From DAOUBA01 sp034432855 (GTDB taxonomy: Bacteria > Chloroflexota > Anaerolineae > B4-G1): DNA of 11,677 nt. The position numbers were made by a program, and so were the translations under genes. Positions 1-4,993 of this stretch are shown one piece after another. The stretch is from assembly GCA_034432855.1 (NCBI GenBank), contig DAOUBA010000110.1, positions 1 to 11,677 on the forward strand. Reading direction: 5' to 3'. The notes below the pieces were generated by a model. It was not told the origin of the DNA. It worked only from the letters and a program-made list of their open reading frames with translations, and made no database searches. Numbering within the stretch: the stretch's first letter is position 1; the number at the start of each line of letters is the position of its first letter.

Positions 1-57
1 CCCCCTCTCCCAAAATTGGGAGAGGGGGAGGGGGGCGCAGGGGGGAGGGGGTGAGGG
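1..57. repeat. C-rich palindromic repeat, at least half visible
   Basis: Bases 1-13 and 16-28 form a perfect 13-bp inverted repeat with an AA centre. Bases 29-57 continue as G-rich runs interrupted by CGCA and TGA. The element looks like one arm of a larger palindrome whose other arm lies beyond the left edge. In the minus frame it is read through as part of the membrane protein gene ending here. Short G/C-run palindromes of this look are, from memory, common as dispersed repeats in Chloroflexota; copy number cannot be judged from one window. Confidence 0.7.
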
Positions 58-973
58 CCATCACCAGCGCCGGGCAGGTCCAGAGCAGCCCCATCCCCCA
101 TGGGTCGGGTGCGATGCGGAAGGGAGCGAGCGAAATGAGCGGCGGGCGCACAAGCAGCGTGTACAGATTCTCCGGCAAAAAGTGCAGGCTGAATTGCCCC
201 CAGGTCGCCTGGCGCTCGGCGAGCGGCCCAGGGCTGTTCATCCAGCGATAGCCGAACTCGAACGGGTCACCAAAGCGCGCCCAATTGTAGGCCGCCTGGC
301 CCGCCAGTGCAGGGAGCATCCCCAGTGCAAGCAGCGCCAGAAAACGCATTCGCTCAAGACCGCGACTCCGTTGCACACCCACCATCAGGCTGAGCGGAAA
401 GGCGAGGAGCACCGGCGCGCGGGCCAGGAAGCCCAGCCCCAGCCATAGCCCTGCTACGAGCGGGCGGTTACGCCCCCACACCTCCCGTGCGTAAAGGCAC
501 AAGCAACCCACGGCGACCACATGCGCCGTGTACCAGACCGATCCCAGCGCCGCGCAGTACCACAGCGGTGTCCCCAACCCCAGCAGAATGCACAGCCCGA
601 CCGCCTGCCGCCGATTGCCGATCCCCAACCGCTGCAACACCGACCAGAACAGTGCCACATCCAGCGCGCCAACCACCACACTGAACGCGATGTCCGAGAC
701 GGCGAGACCACGCAACGCTACCAGCGGCAGCATCAAGAGTGCCGGCAGCGGTGGGAACGAGACATACCAGCGGCTCGCGAAGGGAGTCAGGTCGTAGGGC
801 GGATCGGGGACGTGGATCAGGTCGAGGCGTCCGTGGAGGAACGATTCCGCCAGGTAGACAAAGTGTGGCGCCAGCGAGTGGCGGGTCAGCGAGGCCCCGG
901 CGGTAAGGGCGTAGATGACGAGGAAGAACGCGAATAGAGCCAGGGGGATAGAGCGCCGGGACAGGACATCCAT
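1..973 (-). CDS. Polytopic membrane protein, GT-C/GT39-like, 3' end cut by window edge
   Basis: The frame is open from the ATG at 973 to the left edge with no stop, giving 324 residues of an incomplete protein. I see a first membrane helix at about 9-28, then a polar segment rich in D, P and Y (about 38-72). Further hydrophobic helices lie at about 73-90, 95-113, 124-142, 145-162, 171-200 and 209-228. A conserved-looking block follows at 259-307 (WGQFSLHFLPENLY, APDPWGM). A large extracytoplasmic loop after helix 1 followed by many helices is typical of GT-C lipid-linked sugar transferases (GT39/PMT-like), but I see no firm catalytic signature, so the enzyme class is tentative. The start codon overlaps the stop of the upstream zinc-ribbon gene (TGATG), which indicates translational coupling. 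Residues from about 308 onward (Pro/Leu-rich) are encoded by a C-rich palindromic repeat, so the true C-terminus may be disrupted or extended. Confidence 0.72.
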   Translation of the reverse strand, partial: MDVLSRRSIPLALFAFFLVIYALTAGASLTRHSLAPHFVYLAESFLHGRLDLIHVPDPPYDLTPFASRWYVSFPPLPALLMLPLVALRGLAVSDIAFSVVVGALDVALFWSVLQRLGIGNRRQAVGLCILLGLGTPLWYCAALGSVWYTAHVVAVGCLCLYAREVWGRNRPLVAGLWLGLGFLARAPVLLAFPLSLMVGVQRSRGLERMRFLALLALGMLPALAGQAAYNWARFGDPFEFGYRWMNSPGPLAERQATWGQFSLHFLPENLYTLLVRPPLISLAPFRIAPDPWGMGLLWTCPALVMALTPSPLRPPPPLPILGEG

Positions 974-1458
974 CACGGGAAGTAGGGATGTGGACTTTTC
1001 AGCAGGGCGACTATGATCACGATCGCCACGACGATACAGAAAAAGACTACAACAGCATACCACAGGATACGCATCTGTCTGTCGCGCTCGGCCTGGGCCC
1101 GCGCCAGTTCCTCGCGGCGGCGCTGCTCGATGGCCCACATTTCCGCCAAGCGCTTCTGTGAGGCTGCCTCCTCCTGGGCCTTGACGGCCGCCGCTTCCTC
1201 GCGCGTCTGGCGCAGCCAGTGGGTAGAGCCACCCGTGGCGCGGGCAAACACCGCGTCCAACATCCCCAGGTCGTGGCCGCACGCTATGCACCGGTGTACC
1301 GCAGGTGGGTTTTGCGCACCGCATACGGGACACACCGGTCCCGGCAACGCATAGGCGGTCTGGCAATAGTCGCACACCAGTCTCCCGTCGGCCCCAACGC
1401 TGAATGAGGAACTCCCACAACCCGGACATTCCGGCTGGTCGGAACGCTCGCCTTCCAT
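973..1458 (-). CDS. Double zinc-ribbon, coiled-coil, tail-anchored membrane protein
   Basis: This 161-residue protein has two Cys4 zinc-ribbon-like modules at the N-terminus: C11-x2-C14 with C29-x2-C32, then C43-x2-C46 with C57-x2-C60. A charged Ala/Glu/Arg/Gln-rich segment at about 80-128 looks like a helical coiled coil. A single strongly hydrophobic helix lies at about 132-154, followed by a short polar tail, so it is probably tail-anchored with the ribbons in the cytoplasm. No enzyme motif is visible, and a scaffold or adaptor role is an inference. The start ATG is preceded by GAGG at good spacing, and this SD overlaps the stop of the upstream 541-aa gene (TGAGG), leaving a 7-bp gap. The 3' end overlaps the next gene by one base (TGATG). 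It is clearly in one operon with two polytopic membrane proteins. Confidence 0.82.
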   Translation of the reverse strand: MEGERSDQPECPGCGSSSFSVGADGRLVCDYCQTAYALPGPVCPVCGAQNPPAVHRCIACGHDLGMLDAVFARATGGSTHWLRQTREEAAAVKAQEEAASQKRLAEMWAIEQRRREELARAQAERDRQMRILWYAVVVFFCIVVAIVIIVALLKSPHPYFP

Positions 1459-1465
1459 CTCGACC

Positions 1466-3091
1466 TCACTGTGTTTCCAGCATCCGCTTTGGCCACAGGA
1501 TGTGGTAGTAGAAGCCGTTCATACAGATGTGCTCCACGGGCGTATAGTTCTGTCCGATGGCTTGCAACACCGGCGGCGGGTAGAATTGGGCACGGAAGAT
1601 GACCAGGCCGAACTCTTGTCGGTTGATCATCTCGATCATCTGAGTCGTGTCGAGCAGGCCGTTGTTGTAGAGATTGAGCAGTTGCGTCGGATTGGTCACC
1701 ACCGGCTTGCCGGCCAGGAGGGTGAACATGGCCTCCTCGCTGAAGACGGGGCCGTCGGCGGTGCGGACATAATTGAGAATCTCCTCGCCGGCTGCGTAAT
1801 CCTCCGGCACGAGCAGGTGGCCCAGTTGGGTATAGCCTATCGCATCGTGGTAATGGAACGTGGCACAGTCGCCCTGCACCCGCGCATCGGCCACGTCCAG
1901 GGCGCGGGCGAGCGCCCCGAACACAGGGCCAGTTGTGGGCAGGTGCAGCATGCGCGGCGCCTGCAACAGATACAGCAATGGAAGGATGACGGCCAGGGAT
2001 GGGCGCAGAGCAGCCAAGAGTGAATGACGAATAACGAATGAGCGGATGGCGGATTTCAGATGGCGCATGACGGGTGGCGCCTTCCCACTTCCAGTCACCA
2101 GCCGGCCCAACGCCAGACCGGAGACGAGACAGGCGGCGGCGACGGCGGTGGTAAAGTAGCCGAATCCCGCTCCCCACTTACCGCTCAAGACGCCGCCTCC
2201 CAGGGAGAAGAAGAACCACAGCGAGTAAGCCGAAAGCCTGTCCCAGAACAGTTCGTAGATCAGGTACCCCGCGGCCAGGAGCACAAAGAGCGTGTGCAGA
2301 CGGAACCACTGTTTGAACAGGAAGAGCGTATCAAGGTACTCATACTCATTGACATTGGCCTGGATGATGTTGATCCACCACTGCCCGGCCGTCGCCACGT
2401 TCAGCAGCCAGAATATGCTCCCGGCGGCAGCGGCTAACGCCAATCCGGAGACGAGTGCTTTCCTGACGTCGCGCAGGAAAACGTAGCCGAGCGCCGCGAC
2501 GGCGGTGAACACTGCCATCTGCTTGGTGTACCCGGCCAACAGCAGCATCAAAAGCCCCAGGAGGAGGTTGCGCCGTCCGTGCCGCGGATGCTGGAACTCG
2601 GCGATGAAGGCGATCGCCAGTGTCTCGAACATCACCATCGTCATGTGCGCCCGACATAGCGGCCCGATCAGGTAAACATAGTTGGAGGCCAGAAACGCCA
2701 ACCCGGAGAGGGTGGGAATGGACCAGCCGCCTATCCTGCGCCGCAAGACGAACGAGATGATGGCCGCAGTGACCAGTGTGGCAACGAAGGAGAGCAGCCG
2801 GCCGGCGATGAGACGGGGTCCAAAGATAGGCAGCAGCGGGACGAGGAGCAGGCGAAAGAGCGGCGGGTAGTTGGAGGCGTAGAACGGATAGACGCTGTTG
2901 TCGCGGTAGGGCCACTCCCCCCGGCTGAAGAGGATGGCGTCATTGAGCTCGAACCCTTCGCCCTGGTCGTAATCGAAAGGCCAGCGGAACAGGTTCACGG
3001 CATAGACAAGGTACACGACCAGGTAGCCGGCGTAAACCAGAACCGCGATGACGGTCAGGGTAAGGCCGAGGAGTTTGAGGGTGCGGGACAT
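1466..3091 (-). CDS. GT-C-like integral membrane glycosyltransferase
   Basis: This 541-residue protein has about nine to eleven membrane helices: 5-34, 78-93, 97-115, 126-143, 152-166, 176-190, 192-207, 211-231, 265-282, 288-302, 311-333 and 363-378. The loop after helix 1 holds an acidic cluster (D40-Y-D42-Q-G-E45) and, at about 68-80, a Tyr/Pro-rich YPP motif, as in GT39/PMT/ArnT-type GT-C enzymes, where Asp/Glu in this loop are catalytic. A KWGAGFGYF motif at 305-313 matches the conserved K-G-x-x-x-N/G-Y-F block of related polytopic transferases. A soluble C-terminal domain follows from about 380. The likely role is sugar transfer from a polyprenyl-phosphate donor on the outer face of the membrane; substrate unknown. 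Residues 341-357 are encoded by a 7-bp-period tandem tract, probably an insertion in a loop. The start has no visible SD because the region upstream is a pure tetranucleotide repeat. Confidence 0.78.
   Translation of the reverse strand: MSRTLKLLGLTLTVIAVLVYAGYLVVYLVYAVNLFRWPFDYDQGEGFELNDAILFSRGEWPYRDNSVYPFYASNYPPLFRLLLVPLLPIFGPRLIAGRLLSFVATLVTAAIISFVLRRRIGGWSIPTLSGLAFLASNYVYLIGPLCRAHMTMVMFETLAIAFIAEFQHPRHGRRNLLLGLLMLLLAGYTKQMAVFTAVAALGYVFLRDVRKALVSGLALAAAAGSIFWLLNVATAGQWWINIIQANVNEYEYLDTLFLFKQWFRLHTLFVLLAAGYLIYELFWDRLSAYSLWFFFSLGGGVLSGKWGAGFGYFTTAVAAACLVSGLALGRLVTGSGKAPPVMRHLKSAIRSFVIRHSLLAALRPSLAVILPLLYLLQAPRMLHLPTTGPVFGALARALDVADARVQGDCATFHYHDAIGYTQLGHLLVPEDYAAGEEILNYVRTADGPVFSEEAMFTLLAGKPVVTNPTQLLNLYNNGLLDTTQMIEMINRQEFGLVIFRAQFYPPPVLQAIGQNYTPVEHICMNGFYYHILWPKRMLETQ
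2022..2071. repeat. Degenerate heptanucleotide tandem repeat inside a coding sequence
   Basis: Seven consecutive 7-bp units fit 2022-2070 on the plus strand. The first three follow GAATRAS and the next four follow CRSATKR-like variants. The tract codes residues 341-357 of the 541-aa membrane protein, where the protein turns basic (RHLKSAIRSFVIRH) between two hydrophobic helices. Units of this kind resemble the heptameric STRR repeats described in cyanobacteria and junk-like AATTCGT/AAATCCG strings seen in many environmental genomes. The frame remains open. Confidence 0.65.
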
Positions 3092-3094
3092 GGT

Positions 3095-3146
3095 GGTTGG
3101 TTAGTTGGTTGGTTGGTTAGTTGGTTGGTTGGTTGGCTGGTTGGTT
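3095..3146. repeat. (GGTT)n tetranucleotide microsatellite, 13 units
   Basis: Thirteen 4-bp units run without interruption. Ten are GGTT, units 3 and 7 are AGTT, and unit 11 is GGCT. The tract fills the 53-bp space between the 65-aa gene and the 541-aa gene almost completely: its left end lies 3 bp from the ATG at 3091 and its right end forms the TAA stop at 3145-3147. On the transcribed strand it reads as AACC repeats, with no purine-rich SD for the downstream gene. Slippage would change spacing in steps of 4 but not the frame of either gene. Confidence 0.88.
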
Positions 3147-3342
3147 AGGCGGGACGGTTGCCCAGGCGGATCAGGATAGCGCCGACGAGCAGGCTGATGA
3201 AGCCCGCCGCAATCCCCATCTGTTGCACGGGGCCAAACCCGCTCCACTCGCCAGCCCCGAGAAGGTCCACTCCAACGGTGCCTGCGGTGACGATCAGGCC
3301 GACGATGATGAGCAAGACACCCAATTGTCGCTTGGTAATCAT
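3145..3342 (-). CDS. Small two-helix membrane protein
   Basis: The protein has 65 residues when started at the ATG at 3342. A GTG at 3351 would add three residues, but it overlaps a perfect TATAAT on the same strand, so the ATG is preferred. There are two hydrophobic helices at about 7-27 and 41-60, joined by a Gly-rich loop. The N-terminus is short and basic (MITKRQ), which favours a cytoplasmic N-end. I do not recognise the family; small proteins of this form are often annotated as hypothetical membrane proteins. It is the first gene of the minus-strand cluster with the glycosyltransferase-like proteins. Its stop codon is formed by the end of the tetranucleotide repeat. Confidence 0.6.
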   Translation of the reverse strand: MITKRQLGVLLIIVGLIVTAGTVGVDLLGAGEWSGFGPVQQMGIAAGFISLLVGAILIRLGNRPA

Positions 3343-3351
3343 CGCGGGCAC

Positions 3352-3379
3352 ATTATAGCACAGGGAGATGAAGGCGCAA
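3352..3379 (-). promoter_or_regulatory. Promoter for the minus-strand membrane cluster
   Basis: A perfect -10 hexamer TATAAT lies at 3357-3352 on the minus strand. A weak -35 (TTGCGC, 3/6) lies at 3379-3374, with a 16-bp spacer. Transcription would start near 3345, only about 3 nt before the ATG at 3342, so the first gene would be read from a nearly leaderless mRNA. Confidence 0.5.
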
Positions 3380-3403
3380 CTTGTGGCGGCGAAGTACGTA
3401 TTG

Positions 3404-3431
3404 TAGGATGCAGGACGCAGGAGGCAAGAGG
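3404..3431. repeat. Heptanucleotide tandem repeat upstream of the 88-aa gene
   Basis: Four 7-bp units with consensus CAGGAYG/CAGGAGG run up to the start region of the plus-strand gene at 3439. The last unit and the bases after it contain the AGAGGAGG Shine-Dalgarno sequence, so the repeat supplies the ribosome binding site. It has the same 7-bp period as the tract at 2022-2071 but a different unit. Confidence 0.55.
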
Positions 3432-3438
3432 AGGACGT

Positions 3439-3705
3439 ATGCGCGGACGCGATCCCTTCGTAGCGTTGATGCTGGAAGTCGTAGGCGGCTTTTTCGGTTT
3501 CCTGGGCATCGGCTGGATCTACGCCGGGCAGCCGGTGTGGGGCATCCTGCTCCTGATCGGCTACCGGCTGCTCGATTGGATCATCGGGGTAACACTGACC
3601 ACACTCACGCTGGGCGCGTGGTGTTGCGTCTGGCCAGCACAGAACTTGATCTTGGGCGCGATTTCAGGTTACCTGGTCTACCGCTGGTTGGAACGGCATC
3701 CATAG
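3439..3705 (+). CDS. Small three-helix membrane protein, TM2-like
   Basis: The protein has 88 residues. The ATG at 3439 is chosen because AGAGGAGG ends 5 nt upstream; extending the open frame back to 3121 would read through repeats and the divergent gene and gives non-protein-like sequence. Hydrophobic segments lie at about 8-28, 33-60 and 66-82. The first has the pattern ALMLEVVGGFFGFLGIGWIYAG, with Gly-rich and aromatic residues that recall TM2-type or DUF-style small membrane proteins, in which a Gly/Phe/Tyr hairpin precedes a second helix. The function is unknown. It stands alone on the plus strand, divergent from the minus cluster and convergent with the double-FHA gene. No clear promoter was found. 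Confidence 0.72.
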   Translation: MRGRDPFVALMLEVVGGFFGFLGIGWIYAGQPVWGILLLIGYRLLDWIIGVTLTTLTLGAWCCVWPAQNLILGAISGYLVYRWLERHP

Positions 3706-3726
3706 TCCAACCCCACCAGGAATAGA

Positions 3727-3750
3727 AAGCCCCGTTCCTCAAGGGGGCTT
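3727..3750. terminator. Hairpin between convergent genes
   Basis: AAGCCCC at 3727-3733 pairs with GGGGCTT at 3744-3750 (7 bp, 10-nt loop). It lies between the stop of the 88-aa plus gene (3705) and the stop of the minus double-FHA gene (3755). On the minus strand it is followed by TTTCTATT, a weak U-rich tail, so it suits the FHA gene best. On the plus strand no T-run follows. Confidence 0.5.
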
Positions 3751-3754
3751 CGCC

Positions 3755-4828
3755 CTATCGCTCCACATCGTACGCCAGAACGTACCCCCCTAGCCAGATG
3801 TGATCGCCCGGGTTCAATAGGCCCAGTTCGCCACCCCGGAGACGCACCCCATTGAGTTTGGTGCCGGAAGCACTACCTAGATCCACCACGTAGTGGCGTC
3901 CGCCGTGGCCGACGATCTTGATGTGACGGCGGGCGGCGACCCCGGCTGCGTCTCCCTCTGCGCCGAGGTCAATGTCCGGGCGCTGGCTCATGGTGGGGTC
4001 GCCTCGGCCAACGACCACCTCACCAGTCGGAGGCAGGAGAAAGCGGCGACCGGTAAATGTGCTCATGAGGTAAGTCGCAGGAGGCTTGCCACGCGCCGAG
4101 ATCTCGGGGATGGGATTGTAAACGAATTCGCAGTTTCCCAGGGTCACCAGATCACCCGGTTGCAGCGGCGTCCTCTGGCCCGCCCTGAGCATTCTCCAGT
4201 TAACCATAGTGCCGTTCGTGCTGCCCAAATCCTCAATCTCGTGCCGACCGTCGCGTCCGACGATATGGGCATGACGACGGGAGATGAGATAGTTACCTCC
4301 ATCTTCGAAAGTCAGGTCTATGTCAGGAGTCACGTCTGCTTCGGGGTCGAAGCGCCCTAACACAAGTTCACCATGCACCGGCAGGGCGATGCGATAGCGG
4401 CTGCGGCGTGATGTCAGGCAGTAACGCAGAGGGGGCGCCTGCTCAGGCTTTTCCTCTGCTTTCGCCGGCCGGATCGCAGGAGCAGGCTCTCTGAGCGGCT
4501 CAGGGGTGACCGCCGGCCTTGTCGGCATCACGGGTGGGAGGGTCTCCCTAATCCCCTCCATAGTCCCCGCGCCACCCTCCGCTTTGGCCACGGGGGGCTC
4601 CTCCTTCGGCTTGAGGCGGTGCATGAGCGCATCGTGGCGGGCTACACCTGACTCCCCCTTCTTGGGAACGAGCAGGCAGTTCATCTGCAACAGCCCCCAC
4701 ATCTGCTGCGTGTCTGTGCCCGCTGCGAAAGCACCGCGCATCATCATCTTGACGCTGGGGGAGGTGCTGGCCTGCTGAATGCAGTGCTCACGTATCGCTG
4801 GTGGGCAATTTCGACAGTCCAAGGCCAT
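3755..4828 (-). CDS. Double-FHA protein with N-terminal Cys cluster
   Basis: This 357-residue protein has three parts. Residues 1-55 contain C5-x2-C8, C16 and C51, possibly a metal-binding fold. Residues 56-135 are a low-complexity Pro/Glu/Ala linker. Two FHA domains follow. FHA1 (about 152-237) keeps the phosphothreonine-reading residues: G158-R159, S183-R-R-H186 and S203-T-N205-G. FHA2 (about 268-355) keeps G274-R275 and H302, but the Ser of the SRRH loop is Ala299 and the Asn of the SxNGT loop is Ser321. FHA1 should therefore bind pThr, while FHA2 looks degenerate for classical binding. No enzyme domain or membrane segment is seen, so it is a cytosolic adaptor. The kinase/phosphatase operon 1.8 kb away is a plausible source of its ligands (inference). 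No SD is seen; a 5-bp hairpin (4829-4841) abuts the start. Confidence 0.9.
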   Translation of the reverse strand: MALDCRNCPPAIREHCIQQASTSPSVKMMMRGAFAAGTDTQQMWGLLQMNCLLVPKKGESGVARHDALMHRLKPKEEPPVAKAEGGAGTMEGIRETLPPVMPTRPAVTPEPLREPAPAIRPAKAEEKPEQAPPLRYCLTSRRSRYRIALPVHGELVLGRFDPEADVTPDIDLTFEDGGNYLISRRHAHIVGRDGRHEIEDLGSTNGTMVNWRMLRAGQRTPLQPGDLVTLGNCEFVYNPIPEISARGKPPATYLMSTFTGRRFLLPPTGEVVVGRGDPTMSQRPDIDLGAEGDAAGVAARRHIKIVGHGGRHYVVDLGSASGTKLNGVRLRGGELGLLNPGDHIWLGGYVLAYDVER

Positions 4829-4841
4829 GGTTTACCAAACC
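4829..4841 (-). promoter_or_regulatory. Small hairpin abutting the FHA start codon
   Basis: A perfect 5-bp inverted repeat (GGTTT, 3-nt loop, AAACC) ends one base before the ATG of the double-FHA gene, where an SD would be expected and none is visible. It could influence initiation, but such a short palindrome can occur by chance. Confidence 0.3.
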
Positions 4842-4908
4842 CGATCGGCGTGATGGCAAACGGCTGACCATTCCTCTGCCACAGGAACACGAAGGACCCA
4901 ATGGCAAT

Positions 4909-4967
4909 AATGATTATACCACAAAAACGGAACATTGGCGCACATTCGTACATGTGTTATAATCATT
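4909..4967. promoter_or_regulatory. Symmetric divergent promoter pair
   Basis: AATGATTATACCACA at 4909-4923 and TGTGTTATAATCATT at 4953-4967 are inverted copies with 14 of 15 positions matching, centred near 4938. Each arm holds a perfect extended -10. On the minus strand it is TGG-TATAAT with the hexamer at 4918-4913, firing towards the double-FHA gene. On the plus strand it is TGT-TATAAT with the hexamer at 4958-4963, firing towards the beta-lactamase-like gene. The plus promoter also has a -35 TTGGCG at 4935-4940 with a 17-bp spacer. The minus promoter lacks a good -35. Predicted starts are near 4906 (minus) and 4970 (plus). The symmetry could also be an operator. Confidence 0.68.
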
Positions 4968-4993
4968 GTGTACCACGCATACGGAGGAGACCG

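Noticed and set aside
181..240. Suspected frameshift in the left-edge membrane gene
   Set aside because: A first reading miscounted a run of five C. On recount the frame is continuous and the protein-like sequence goes on without a break.
1284..2177. 297-codon minus-strand frame overlapping two genes
   Set aside because: It overlaps the 541-aa and zinc-ribbon genes in another frame; Arg/Pro/His-rich composition with no hydrophobic or domain pattern.
3121..3438. Upstream extension of the 88-aa membrane protein
   Set aside because: The frame starts in the GGTT tract and runs antisense to the 65-aa gene and through a heptamer repeat; the SD at 3427-3434 points to 3439.
4744..4953. 69-codon minus frame with a hydrophobic start over the divergent promoter
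   Set aside because: It overlaps the start of the double-FHA gene in another frame and begins upstream of its predicted transcription start, so it would not be fully transcribed.
4901..4993. Upstream ATG starts (4901, 4952) for the beta-lactamase-like gene
   Set aside because: Both lie before or within the -10 element at 4958-4963. The TTG at 4994 has a proper SD and leaves a normal basic N-end before the membrane helix.
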